DNA of 64,000 bases from the NCBI RefSeq assembly GCF_004634245.1, contig NZ_SJTF01000015.1:62001-126000 (forward strand), read 5' to 3'. The notes beneath the pieces are model-generated. The model had not been told where the DNA came from, made no database searches, and worked only from the letters and a program-made list of their open reading frames with translations. This document shows, piece after piece, positions 34,787 through 43,560 of the stretch (position 1 is its first letter; every line of letters begins with the position of its first letter). Made by a program: the position numbers and the translations under genes. Origin of the DNA: Flavobacterium foetidum (GTDB taxonomy: Bacteria > Bacteroidota > Bacteroidia > Flavobacteriales > Flavobacteriaceae).

Positions 34787-35557
34787 ATGAAATTACTTTA
34801 TGCTCTAACAGTACTTGTTTTATTTTCTTCTTGTAACAAAAAAGAAGAAGCTAAAAAAATACCGCTTAAAACTCCGTCAAAAGAAAAAATTACTGAAAAT
34901 AGTATTGGTAAATTTTCAAATACTACATTCAAAAGTATTTTACGACCAAATCAAGATCTAGAGTTAAATAAAGTGTATACTGATACAGTTCAATTTATTG
35001 AATATAATACTGATTTTGATTACTATTTTATTGATGTAAAAAAAGTAAATGAAATCGTAGGTCTAAATACCAACAGTGACGATATAGACTTTAATCGAGG
35101 TGATGTACTAGAAGTAAAATGGAAAATTGACAGCATATTTATTGCAGGAGATGGCGAAAGGCTGGATTTTTCTGAGTGGCTTGTAGATGTAAAGAAAATT
35201 AAAGATGGAAATCTAAGTCTATTTAAAAAGAAATATAAGAAACCAATAAAATTTTATACCACTCAAGAGGATATGTCTGATGGGTACAAAGATTTTTTGT
35301 ACAGAACAGTTGAATATTATTTGGCAAATTCTAAAAAAGAACTTGTGAAACTGCACATTCAAAACCAATTACCAGACGAGCAACTGAGTTATTCTATAGA
35401 AGATCGAGAACTCGGCGGAAGATCTTATGCTGTATTAGGATTGGCTAACGAATTTGAACATAGAACCAGCATAATCCAATGGTTATATGTTGATAAGGAA
35501 AGTAAAAAGCTTTATGAATACGATTTGGGAAATGATAAGTTAGTAGAGTTTCCATAA
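34787..35557 (+). CDS. Hypothetical lipoprotein
   Basis: 256 residues. The start MKLLYALTVLVLFSSC is a lipoprotein signal with Cys16. The mature part is charged and soluble, with FNRGDVLEVKWKIDSIF, suggesting a beta-rich fold. No family recognised. It is 10 bp after apt and convergent with the NarL-type regulator, the two stops being 16 bp apart. Confidence 0.75.
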   Translation: MKLLYALTVLVLFSSCNKKEEAKKIPLKTPSKEKITENSIGKFSNTTFKSILRPNQDLELNKVYTDTVQFIEYNTDFDYYFIDVKKVNEIVGLNTNSDDIDFNRGDVLEVKWKIDSIFIAGDGERLDFSEWLVDVKKIKDGNLSLFKKKYKKPIKFYTTQEDMSDGYKDFLYRTVEYYLANSKKELVKLHIQNQLPDEQLSYSIEDRELGGRSYAVLGLANEFEHRTSIIQWLYVDKESKKLYEYDLGNDKLVEFP

Positions 35558-35573
35558 AAATCTTTTTTGTTTG

Positions 35574-36227
35574 CTATACACAAACAATTTTATGCTTTAT
35601 GGCATATAAAACCAATCCGATACGCGTTTTTATTTCGAGTTTATCAAAAAGTGATTCTCTGTAACCGTCAATTGTTTTTGGGCTTAGACACATTTCAGAG
35701 GCAATTTCTTTATAAGTCATTTCAGTACAGGCGTGTTTGATGAAGACAATTTCTTTCTCTTTCAGACTGATTTTTTTATTATCGCTGTTGACTTTGTTGA
35801 TAAGCATTCCAGAAACGAGTTCAGTAAAATAAAAACCTTTCTCAATCACGCATTCAATCGCTTCTCTAAAAATTTCTGGAGAGGTGTCTTTCAGCAGGTA
35901 TCCTTTTGCTCCATTGGTAATCATTTTGATTATGATATCTTCATCATCATTTACCGATAATGCAATAACCTTTAATTCTGGTCGGTTGTCCTTAAGCCAT
36001 TTCATGGTGCTCAAGCCATCGAGAACCGGCATATTTACATCAAGCAAAATAAGGTCTATGAGCTCTGAATCATGGTTTTCTAGGTAATCAATAAACACTT
36101 TCCCGTTTTCGAAACGCTCTATAACTTCGTAATCGCCAAAGCTTTTAATCAGCAGTTCAAGAGACTGAGAAAAAAGCAGATGGTCGTCTACGATTATGAT
36201 TTTGTTTTTTGAATTAGTTTTCATCAC
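35574..36227 (-). CDS. NarL/FixJ-type response regulator
   Basis: 217 residues. The receiver has D14/D15, phospho-acceptor D63 (LILLDVNMPVLDG) and Lys in GYLLKDTSPE. A LuxR-type HTH ends the protein (LKEKEIVFIKHACTEMTYKEIA, LSPKTIDGYRESLFDKLEI). Its start overlaps the histidine kinase gene by 14 bp, forming a two-component pair. Targets are unknown. Confidence 0.93.
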   Translation of the reverse strand: MMKTNSKNKIIIVDDHLLFSQSLELLIKSFGDYEVIERFENGKVFIDYLENHDSELIDLILLDVNMPVLDGLSTMKWLKDNRPELKVIALSVNDDEDIIIKMITNGAKGYLLKDTSPEIFREAIECVIEKGFYFTELVSGMLINKVNSDNKKISLKEKEIVFIKHACTEMTYKEIASEMCLSPKTIDGYRESLFDKLEIKTRIGLVLYAIKHKIVCV

Positions 36228-36996
36228 ATTGTATTAAAGGATATTCTAATGTTACGCTAGTTCCGGTCTGGTCAGATGCCAAAACAAGTTTGGCTCCAAT
36301 CAACTTTGCCCTTAGTTTCATATTATTGAGTCCTAAACCTGAAGTTGAGTTTTCGAGGTCATAACCGATTCCGAAATCTTTTAAGATTAATCTAAAAACT
36401 TTTGATGTCGTTTCAATAAAAACATCAAATGAATCGCTTCTTGAATGTTTTAGGCTATTATGAAGCGCTTCCTGAAAAATACGATAAATAATAAGCTCGT
36501 GTTCTTCGCTTATGCAAGGTATTTCTCCGATCTGATTAAAATTGTACTTTATTTTTTTAAGCTTTTTAATTCGTTCCAAATCCTGCTGAATGGCTTCAAG
36601 AAAATTGTTCTGCAGCAAATTGTCTTTATTTATTATTCGCGAAAGGATCCGTAATTCGTCCAGAGATTTTGCTAAAACTGCCTTTAAGTCCTTAAGTTCG
36701 TTTATTTCTACATTTTCGCTGCTGATAGAAATATTGAGCTGCATAATGGCAACAGAAATAATCTGGCCAATATTATCATGCAGTTCCTTACTGATTTCAG
36801 AAAGAGTCTGGTCTTTAATCTCAATCCGTGTTTTGATCAATTCAGATTGAAAATAGAGTTCAGATTCCATCTTATCTACCAAATAACTATTCTTTTTCTT
36901 CAAAAAATAAAAGAAAATAATGAGCAGAATAACCAGTAATGTAAAAAAAACAATGCCTAACGAAATAACTAATAATTGTATTTCTTTTCGCTCCAT
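36214..36996 (-). CDS. Sensor histidine kinase, HisKA_3 type
   Basis: 260 residues: one N-terminal membrane helix (LGIVFFTLLVILLIIFFYFL), a coiled linker, the HisKA_3 dimerisation motif SKELHDNIGQII with phospho-His73, and a HATPase_c domain (IFQEALHNSLKHS, DFGIGYDLENSTSGLGLNNM). There is no separate sensor domain, so input may come from the membrane protein encoded upstream, which it overlaps by 28 bp. It pairs with the NarL-type regulator. Confidence 0.9.
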   Translation of the reverse strand: MERKEIQLLVISLGIVFFTLLVILLIIFFYFLKKKNSYLVDKMESELYFQSELIKTRIEIKDQTLSEISKELHDNIGQIISVAIMQLNISISSENVEINELKDLKAVLAKSLDELRILSRIINKDNLLQNNFLEAIQQDLERIKKLKKIKYNFNQIGEIPCISEEHELIIYRIFQEALHNSLKHSRSDSFDVFIETTSKVFRLILKDFGIGYDLENSTSGLGLNNMKLRAKLIGAKLVLASDQTGTSVTLEYPLIQCDEN

Positions 36997-37616
36997 GCAA
37001 ATCCAATTATAAAACAGCCGTGCATCAAAAAGTTTAAAATAAACAACACCAGACTGAATATCGATTCATCTTGTTTGATCAAAAACCAGTTAATTGCAAG
37101 CATAAAGGGAAGAAATGGAACATGAAAAACCAAAATTCCCAAGATGTACCAAAAAAAGACTGATTTTTTAAAATTTAAAATTTTGTCCGAATTAAAAATT
37201 TCTACCAAATATAAGCAGGATAAAATCATTACAAGCAAAACTCCGATAGCAAAACTGTAAGTAAACGATTGATTTATTTCTTCCTTAAAATATAAAAGGT
37301 TTAAAACAAACGAAACCATAAACAGGATTAAAAAAAGTACGGCAGCAATTCTGTTGTTGATCTTAGTGAGTAGAGATCTTATGAGTAGTATGTAAGCAGT
37401 AAAACTTGCAAACATATAAAAATTGTAAACATAATAATTGAGTAACCCAGTCCAGTAGGTAAAATAGTACCCCACTATTTCTATGAGCACTGCAAACCAG
37501 ATTAGAACTACTAAAAATTTAGCTTTATTGCCAGGGAGTTTCGGTAACGAAAGTACTCCGATTACCCCTGACAATAAAGCCATATAAATAATGTAAGATC
37601 TTAAAAATTCGAACAT
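36969..37616 (-). CDS. Hypothetical polytopic membrane protein
   Basis: 215 residues with about six to seven hydrophobic segments and short loops (YIIYMALLSGVIGVLSLP, AKFLVVLIWFAVLIEIVGYY, YAFAIGVLLVMILSCLYL-like). No named family recognised. Its 3' end overlaps the histidine kinase gene by 28 bp. It may act as membrane sensor or partner for that kinase (inference). Confidence 0.8.
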   Translation of the reverse strand: MFEFLRSYIIYMALLSGVIGVLSLPKLPGNKAKFLVVLIWFAVLIEIVGYYFTYWTGLLNYYVYNFYMFASFTAYILLIRSLLTKINNRIAAVLFLILFMVSFVLNLLYFKEEINQSFTYSFAIGVLLVMILSCLYLVEIFNSDKILNFKKSVFFWYILGILVFHVPFLPFMLAINWFLIKQDESIFSLVLFILNFLMHGCFIIGFAWSEKKYNY

Positions 37617-37624
37617 AAATTTTA

Positions 37625-38056
37625 TTAATATAATAAGCTTGGCGGTCTGCCGATATTTCCGTAGTTCATTGGTTCAAGGCTTTGTATGTCTTCAGATGTT
37701 TCCTCAACTTCTACAAAATTTTGAATCTTTGCTGTTTCATTCTTTGCAACTTTTTTACCGGTCGGAACCAAAAATAAGGTCGTCATTCCGGCTTTTTCTC
37801 CAAGTTTTTCATCTTCAGGATAAACACCAAAGTAAAATCGGATTCCGTCAACCGCATATCCCTCTTCTGCTCCTTGGGTTTTTACATAGTGTATGTATTT
37901 CTCCAATTCTTCTATAGAATACCAAATTGCGTTGGCATCTTCTTTTTGCTTTTTGTTTGCAGCTAGAGAGGCTCTTTTACTGTTGTAATTTACATTTAGC
38001 TGTTTTGCAAATTCTTTTGTGATTAATTGACTTGGTTTTGAGGGAGGATTTTTCAT
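37625..38056 (-). CDS. Hypothetical protein, small soluble
   Basis: 143 residues, no signal peptide or membrane helix. The charged N-terminus has KRASLAANKKQKEDANAIWY, a helical middle (SIEELEKYIHYVKTQ) precedes GIRFYFGVYPEDEKL and LFLVPTG, and the end is MNYGNIGRPPSLLY. The IRFYFGVY block is seen in Flavobacteriia hypothetical proteins encoded beside such membrane/kinase genes; the function is unknown. It is the first gene of the four-gene operon, with a good promoter 68 bp upstream. Confidence 0.75.
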   Translation of the reverse strand: MKNPPSKPSQLITKEFAKQLNVNYNSKRASLAANKKQKEDANAIWYSIEELEKYIHYVKTQGAEEGYAVDGIRFYFGVYPEDEKLGEKAGMTTLFLVPTGKKVAKNETAKIQNFVEVEETSEDIQSLEPMNYGNIGRPPSLLY

Positions 38057-38123
38057 GGTTTATTAATTTGTTTATGGGTTAATTTAATTGGTTGACTGTT
38101 CCTTTTTAGATTGATTGTGGCGA

Positions 38124-38154
38124 CAAAACTATTGGAAACATAAAATAACAACAA
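38124..38154 (-). promoter_or_regulatory. Promoter of the NarL-type two-component operon
   Basis: On the minus strand TTG (38154-38152), a 20-bp spacer and TAGTTTTG (38131-38124) match TTG-N19/20-TAnnTTTG. The first ATG of the operon is at 38056. Confidence 0.65.
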
Positions 38155-38302
38155 GGGGAAAAATACCCTTTTTTGGCTTGGGTAAATGTATTTAAAAAAT
38201 TCATTTAAAATATGATTTTTTGATATTTTGTAATAATTTACTTTTACATTGTTGTTTTCGTACAAGAAAAGTATTTCAATTTGTTTTCTATCGAAAATTT
38301 AA

Positions 38303-38701
38303 ATGATACAAGATGATTTCGCCTTCGTTGATTCTGGTGGTACAGGCGAATATAGACGTTTAGAAAAGGCGAAAAAGCTGTCTCAGGACAAAAAAGTTGT
38401 CGATGCGGCAAGTAGCGGAGTTTCTTGGGGATTGTTTCAGCTAATGGGATTTAATGCAGTTTCTCTCGGATACAGAAGCATTGATGAATTTGTCAAAAAA
38501 TGAGTGAAAATGAGGGCGCACATTTAAAAGCGTTTGGACTTTTTCTGGAAAAGTATAATTTGATTGCTCTTTTGAGGGAAAAGAATTGGGCTTAGTTTGC
38601 ACGTAAATACAACACACCCGCCTACAAAACCAATAAATTATGAGGAGAAACTAGAACGGACTTATGTGAAATATTCAAAACAAACAAAACAAAAAACCTG
38701 A
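38303..38701 (+). pseudogene. N-acetylmuramidase (endolysin-type) C-terminal remnant
   Basis: Three consecutive frames give one protein end. Frame 1 (38303-38503): GGTGEYRRLEKAKKL and VSWGLFQLMGFNAVSLGYRS, IDEFVKK. After one missing A in an A6 run near 38495, frame 2: MSENEGAHLKAFGLFLEKYN, LREKNWA, an in-frame TAG, FARKYNTPAYKTNK. After another shift at about 38638, frame 3: YEEKLERTYVKYSKQTK to TGA at 38699. This matches the C-terminal half of the peptidoglycan-cleaving N-acetylmuramidase domain found in phage lysins and some cell-wall enzymes. The N-terminal half is missing. Confidence 0.8.
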
Positions 38702-38728
38702 CAGAATCCAAAAAATGGTTGTCAGGTT
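38695..38728 (-). terminator. Terminator of pheT
   Basis: AACCTGACA / TGTCAGGTT, a 9-bp stem with a 16-base loop; on the minus strand it is followed by a T-run. It lies 22 bp beyond the pheT stop and overlaps the end of the muramidase remnant. Confidence 0.8.
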
Positions 38729-38750
38729 TGGTTTTTATTTCTTTAAAGCT

Positions 38751-41171
38751 TTATCTCAAACTTGCTCCAAGCTCAGTTTCAAAAGTCTGTTGCAATTTAG
38801 ACATGATTTTATCAATCTGAGAGTCAGTCAGCGTTTTGGTGTTGTCCTGAATCGTAAAGCTTAAGGCATATGATTTTTTTCCTTCCGGAAGATTGTCGCC
38901 TTGGTAAACATCAAATAAATTGATATCTTTTAAAAGCGTCTTTTCAGTCTGTTTGGCAAGATTAAAGATTTTCTCGTATGTAGTGCTTTCATCAATAAGC
39001 AATGCCAAATCTCTTCGTACTTCAGGATACTTCGGTATTTCGGAATATTTGATTTTTCCAGTAATGATTTTTAGAATCAAATCCCAATTGAAATCGGCAA
39101 AATAAACATCTTGTTTGATTCCGAAATGTTTTAAAATAGGTTTTTTCACAACACCCATTTCAACCAAAATATCATTATTGTAAGTAATAGCTGTTCCTTC
39201 GGAATAAACATCAGACTGAACAGGCGCATTTGAAACTTTCTCGATTCCTAAACGATTTAAAACCGCTCTAACATAGCCTTTCAGCAAAAAGAAATCGGTT
39301 CCTTTTTGAGGAGTTGTCCAGCTTTCTTTGTTTCTATTTCCTGAAATAGACAAGGTCAGATGTTTGTGTTCTTCGTAACCGTTTAAATATTTGTGATACG
39401 ATTTTCCGAATTCAAATAGTTTTAGATCCGAATTTTTTCTGTTGATGTTGTATGAAATAGCTTCCAGAGCAGAGAACAACAAAGACTGACGCATAACAGC
39501 CAAATCACTGCTCAACGGATTAAGCATAGTTACATTGTGCTCTTCTTTTAAAACAGTCGATAATTTGGCGTAAGTTCCGGTAGTCAAGGAATTGGCCATC
39601 ATTTCATGAAATCCTTGAGAGTTCAACTGAGAAGCGATTACGTTTTGTACTTTATAATCTTCTGTTCTAGGAGAATTGGATACAGTTGCATTGAATTTTT
39701 TAGAAAACTCAATATTGTTATAACCGTAAACCCTTAGAATCTCTTCAATAACGTCAATTTCACGCTGTACATCTACACGATAAGCTGGAATTGTTAATCC
39801 TAAGCCGGTATCTGAAACGCTGTTTACTTTAATGTCTAGAGAAACCAATATTTTCTTAATGGTATCTTTCGGAATCTCCTGCCCAATGATTTTGTAAACA
39901 TGACTGAAATTCAATAATACAGAGAAGTCTTCTACCTTTTTAGGATAGACTTCAACCACATCAGAAGTTACTTTTCCTCCAGCAACTTCTTGGATCAAAA
40001 GTGCTGCACGTTTTAAAGCATATTCTGTAATAGTAGGGTCGATTCCTCTTTCAAATCTAAAAGAAGCATCTGTATTTAATTGATGTCTTTTTGCTGTTTT
40101 ACGAACGCTTACGGCGTCAAAATAAGCACTTTCTAAGAAAATAGAAGTAGTTCCTTCAGAAACTCCTGATTTTTTCCCTCCAAAGACACCGGCTATGCAA
40201 AGCGGCCCTTTTTCGTCACAAATCATTAAATCTTCAGCATGTAATGTTCTTTCAACATCATCAAGAGTAACAAATTTTGTTCCTGCAGGTAATGTTTTTA
40301 CAATCACTTTTCCGTTGATTTTCGCAGCGTCAAAAGCATGAAGCGGTTGTCCTAATTCATGTAAAACATAATTAGTAACGTCAACAATATTATTTTTTGG
40401 GGTTAATCCAATAGCTTTTAAGCGGTCTTGCAGCCAAGACGGAGAATCCTGCACAGTAATTCCAGAAATGGTAACACCACAATATCTTGGTGCCAATGCA
40501 GGTTCTTCAACATTTACATCAATTTTGAGTGTACGCATGTCAACTCTGAAATTGCTCACAGAAGGGGTGATCAATTCTACGTTTACCCCACGTTGCAGCA
40601 TTCCGGCTCTTAAATCGCGAGCAGTACCGTAATGGCTCATTGCATCGGCACGGTTTGGTGTCAATCCGATTTCAAAAACTTCGTCATTTACGATTTTAAA
40701 AACTTCTGCAGCGGGAGTTCCTGGAATAAGATCTTCAGCGAGAACCATAATTCCGTCATGACTGTTTCCAAGACCTAATTCGTCTTCGGCGCAAATCATT
40801 CCATGACTTTCCTGTCCTCGAATCTTTCCTTTTTTTATAGTAAACTCCGCACCTTCTTTATCATATAAAACGGTTCCGATTGTTGCAACAGGAACTTTCT
40901 GCCCCGCAGCCACATTCGCAGCTCCGCATACGATTTGCACTGGTGCTTCTAAACCGATATTTACGGTTGTAACTTTTAATCTGTCGGCATCAGGATGTTT
41001 TTCGCAGGTAAGTACGTGTCCGACAACAACTCCTTCCAGGCCGCCTTTAATTGATTGATATTTTTCAACAACTTCTACTTCAAGTCCCAGATCAGTAAGC
41101 AATTCTGAAGTCTGTTCAGAAGTCCAATCTGTTTTAATGAATTGCTTTAACCAGTTGTAAGATATTTTCAT
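38751..41171 (-). CDS. pheT: Phenylalanine-tRNA ligase beta subunit
   Basis: 806 residues from the Met at 41171 (MKISYNWLKQFIKTDW), the conserved PheT start; ten further codons upstream are open but not conserved. It contains the EMAP/OB-type tRNA-binding domain (VVVGHVLTCEKHPDADRLKV), B3/B4 editing domain, B5 domain, the core with ISGNRNKESW and the C-terminal anticodon-binding domain (SEIPKYPEVRRDLALLID). It charges tRNA-Phe together with PheS, which is encoded elsewhere. TATATTTG at 41206-41199 (minus strand) may be its -7 box. Confidence 0.97.
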   Translation of the reverse strand: MKISYNWLKQFIKTDWTSEQTSELLTDLGLEVEVVEKYQSIKGGLEGVVVGHVLTCEKHPDADRLKVTTVNIGLEAPVQIVCGAANVAAGQKVPVATIGTVLYDKEGAEFTIKKGKIRGQESHGMICAEDELGLGNSHDGIMVLAEDLIPGTPAAEVFKIVNDEVFEIGLTPNRADAMSHYGTARDLRAGMLQRGVNVELITPSVSNFRVDMRTLKIDVNVEEPALAPRYCGVTISGITVQDSPSWLQDRLKAIGLTPKNNIVDVTNYVLHELGQPLHAFDAAKINGKVIVKTLPAGTKFVTLDDVERTLHAEDLMICDEKGPLCIAGVFGGKKSGVSEGTTSIFLESAYFDAVSVRKTAKRHQLNTDASFRFERGIDPTITEYALKRAALLIQEVAGGKVTSDVVEVYPKKVEDFSVLLNFSHVYKIIGQEIPKDTIKKILVSLDIKVNSVSDTGLGLTIPAYRVDVQREIDVIEEILRVYGYNNIEFSKKFNATVSNSPRTEDYKVQNVIASQLNSQGFHEMMANSLTTGTYAKLSTVLKEEHNVTMLNPLSSDLAVMRQSLLFSALEAISYNINRKNSDLKLFEFGKSYHKYLNGYEEHKHLTLSISGNRNKESWTTPQKGTDFFLLKGYVRAVLNRLGIEKVSNAPVQSDVYSEGTAITYNNDILVEMGVVKKPILKHFGIKQDVYFADFNWDLILKIITGKIKYSEIPKYPEVRRDLALLIDESTTYEKIFNLAKQTEKTLLKDINLFDVYQGDNLPEGKKSYALSFTIQDNTKTLTDSQIDKIMSKLQQTFETELGASLR

Positions 41172-41293
41172 TTGATTTTTATTCTTTTTATGAGGATACA
41201 AATATAAGGATTGCGCTGCTGAGTAAGAAAAAATTAATTATTTTTTTGAGAACATACACATACAGGCTGTTTATAAAATTAATACTAAAGTCT

Positions 41294-42157
41294 TTAGATC
41301 AGTTCCTCTATATGTTTTTTGATGTTTTCGGATATTTTTTTTGTAGGCAAATCGTTTTCATCATCTCCAAAAGGATCTTCGATTTCTTCTGCAATCAACT
41401 CAAGACTCGCCAATACATAGAATATAAAAACAACGACTGGCGCTACAAAATAGCCTAAACTTACTGCATAGCCAAAAGGCAAGGTCATGGTATAAAAGAA
41501 AATGAATTTTTTTATAAAAGCGCTGTAAGAGTAGGGAATAGGCGTGTTTTTTATTCGTTCGCAAGCACCACAGATGTCGGTAAAAGCAACCAGCTCATCA
41601 TTTAAAGTAATGAGCTGTTCGCCAGTAATTTTATTTGCATCATAAAGATCATTAATCTTCTGATACATAATTCTTTTTAGTTGGTTTGGCTTATGCTTAT
41701 GATGGTCAATTTCTAAATCAACATCCTCAAAAAGCTGTTTGCTGGTGTCTTCATCTTTTAAATGAATCTGAAGAATGTGAGCATACATCGGAATGTATTT
41801 TCTAAAAAACTTGCGGTCATTTTCATCTTTTAAGATAGCCGAAAGTTTTATAGCCAGATTGCGACTGTTGTTCACTAGGCTTCCCCATAGTTTGCGTCCT
41901 TCCCACCAGCGATCATAAGCGGTATTGGTTCTAAAAACAAGCAATAGAGAGATTACAAACCCAAGCATTCCGTGCATGATCGGAATATTATGAATGTAAT
42001 CCTTATTGGTAACTTTAAAATAATGAACTTCTAGATAACCGACCGTTGCGGCATAAATCCCGATGGCTGCCATAATTGGAAGCAATTTTCTAACTGTATC
42101 AGATTTGTGAAAATGAAATATAAAAGTAAACCAGTCTTTGGTGTTGTACGAAATCAT
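41294..42157 (-). CDS. Bestrophin-like (UPF0187) membrane channel
   Basis: 287 residues with four membrane helices. HGMLGFVISLLLVFRTNTAYDRWWEGRKLWGSL is split across helix 2 and is the bestrophin signature (RTNTAYDRWWEGR). The acidic end EEIEDPFGDDENDLP matches the regulatory region of bestrophins. Bacterial homologues conduct ions, sodium in the one studied best. It is the last gene of the minus-strand run after the efflux genes, 27 bp from tolC-like, but probably functionally separate. Confidence 0.9.
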   Translation of the reverse strand: MISYNTKDWFTFIFHFHKSDTVRKLLPIMAAIGIYAATVGYLEVHYFKVTNKDYIHNIPIMHGMLGFVISLLLVFRTNTAYDRWWEGRKLWGSLVNNSRNLAIKLSAILKDENDRKFFRKYIPMYAHILQIHLKDEDTSKQLFEDVDLEIDHHKHKPNQLKRIMYQKINDLYDANKITGEQLITLNDELVAFTDICGACERIKNTPIPYSYSAFIKKFIFFYTMTLPFGYAVSLGYFVAPVVVFIFYVLASLELIAEEIEDPFGDDENDLPTKKISENIKKHIEELI

Positions 42158-42184
42158 TTAAGTTTGTTTTGAAACAAATTTAAA

Positions 42185-43495
42185 TCAAAAATTAATATTT
42201 CCAGCTAATTCTTTTAAGGCAATTTCTGATAATTTTGCTTCGTATTGCGCATTGCTGTAACGAACTTTTGCATTGACATAATTAAGTTGCGCTGTTCTGA
42301 AATCGATAGTAGTAATGGTACCGATTTTAAATTTGTCAAGCGTTATGTCTAAATTCTGTTTTGCAATTGCTTCGTTGTCTTCCTCTAAGTCAATTAATTC
42401 TAAATTAGTTAGATAAGTTTGAAAAGCCGTGCTCAATTGGGTATCCAAAATTAGATTCTGCTGTTCTATAGCAATCTGAGTATTCTCTATCTGTAGTTTG
42501 GCAACTTTCTCATTACGATGCTGATTGAAGCCGTCAAAAATATTCATGGAAGCATTAAAACCGTAATTTAGACCTCGTGATGAAGTTTCGCTGGTAAAAC
42601 CCAAACTAGATTGGCTTTCAGAGAAATTGTATCCTGTGGTTAATCGCAATATAGGATAGCGATCTGCCTTAACTTGTTTCAATTGCAATTCGGCAATTCG
42701 CTTGTTGATTATTTGTGCTTCCAGTGTTGGATTCTGTTTTTTTGCCAATTCCATTAAATCTACCAAAACCAATTTATTGTCAACAGTTACTTCATCGGTA
42801 ACCTTAAAGTCAATTTTTGGATCTCGTGCTAGATGTTGGTTTAGCAATATTTTGGCATTGGCATACGATTCTTTTTGTCTTAGCAGCGCCACTTGATCAG
42901 AATTTAAATCTACTTGAGCATTTAAAACCTCTAATTTTGAAGCTTTTCCGATACTAAAACGATTTTGCGCCAAAGTAAGTCTCTGATTTGAAATAACAAT
43001 TGTAGTGTCTAAGGCAGCCAACTGCTGCTGCTGCTGTACCAAATCGTAATATGCAGAATTTACCTGACCAATTTTTAACAAAATGGTTCTTTTAAGTTCA
43101 GCATCTCCCAATTTTTGGAGTTCCTTCAGTTGATCAAGTCTTGCAAACATTTTCATTCCGTCAAAAACAGTCCATCCTAAACTCACACCATAGGTTAAGC
43201 TATTGTTTTTGGCATTGTCTAGAGATGTTGTAGTTCCGTCTTGACGAGTCTGAGACGAATTCATAATACTGTTGTTGTCCAGCACATTTGCAGTTGCTGT
43301 TGGCAACATTCCAGCATTTCCAATCGTTACGTTGGTCTCGCTGATTTTAGTATTGTTTTTCGCAATCTTAATTTCAAAATTGTTTTCCAAAGCTATTTTC
43401 ATAGCCTCTTCAATAGTAAGAACTTCCTGTGCAGCAAGATTAGCTGAACAAAACAAGCTTACAATCAAACTAAAGAATAAAACCTTAATATTCAT
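42185..43495 (-). CDS. TolC-family outer-membrane efflux protein
   Basis: 436 residues with a signal peptide (KVLFFSLIVSLFCSANLAAQ). It shows the duplicated OEP pattern of TolC proteins: LTIEEAMKIALENNFEIKIAKNN at the start, long coiled-coil helices with heptads (RLTLAQNRFSIGKASKLEVLNAQ, IAKQNLDITLDKFKIGTITT-IDFRTAQLN) and beta-strands between them. It forms the outer-membrane exit duct for the RND pump encoded immediately upstream. Confidence 0.93.
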   Translation of the reverse strand: MNIKVLFFSLIVSLFCSANLAAQEVLTIEEAMKIALENNFEIKIAKNNTKISETNVTIGNAGMLPTATANVLDNNSIMNSSQTRQDGTTTSLDNAKNNSLTYGVSLGWTVFDGMKMFARLDQLKELQKLGDAELKRTILLKIGQVNSAYYDLVQQQQQLAALDTTIVISNQRLTLAQNRFSIGKASKLEVLNAQVDLNSDQVALLRQKESYANAKILLNQHLARDPKIDFKVTDEVTVDNKLVLVDLMELAKKQNPTLEAQIINKRIAELQLKQVKADRYPILRLTTGYNFSESQSSLGFTSETSSRGLNYGFNASMNIFDGFNQHRNEKVAKLQIENTQIAIEQQNLILDTQLSTAFQTYLTNLELIDLEEDNEAIAKQNLDITLDKFKIGTITTIDFRTAQLNYVNAKVRYSNAQYEAKLSEIALKELAGNINF

Positions 43496-43560
43496 ATGTT
43501 TTTTGTTTGCCTCAAATGTTGTATTTCAGTTAAATAGAAAGACAAAATTAAGGTTTATAA

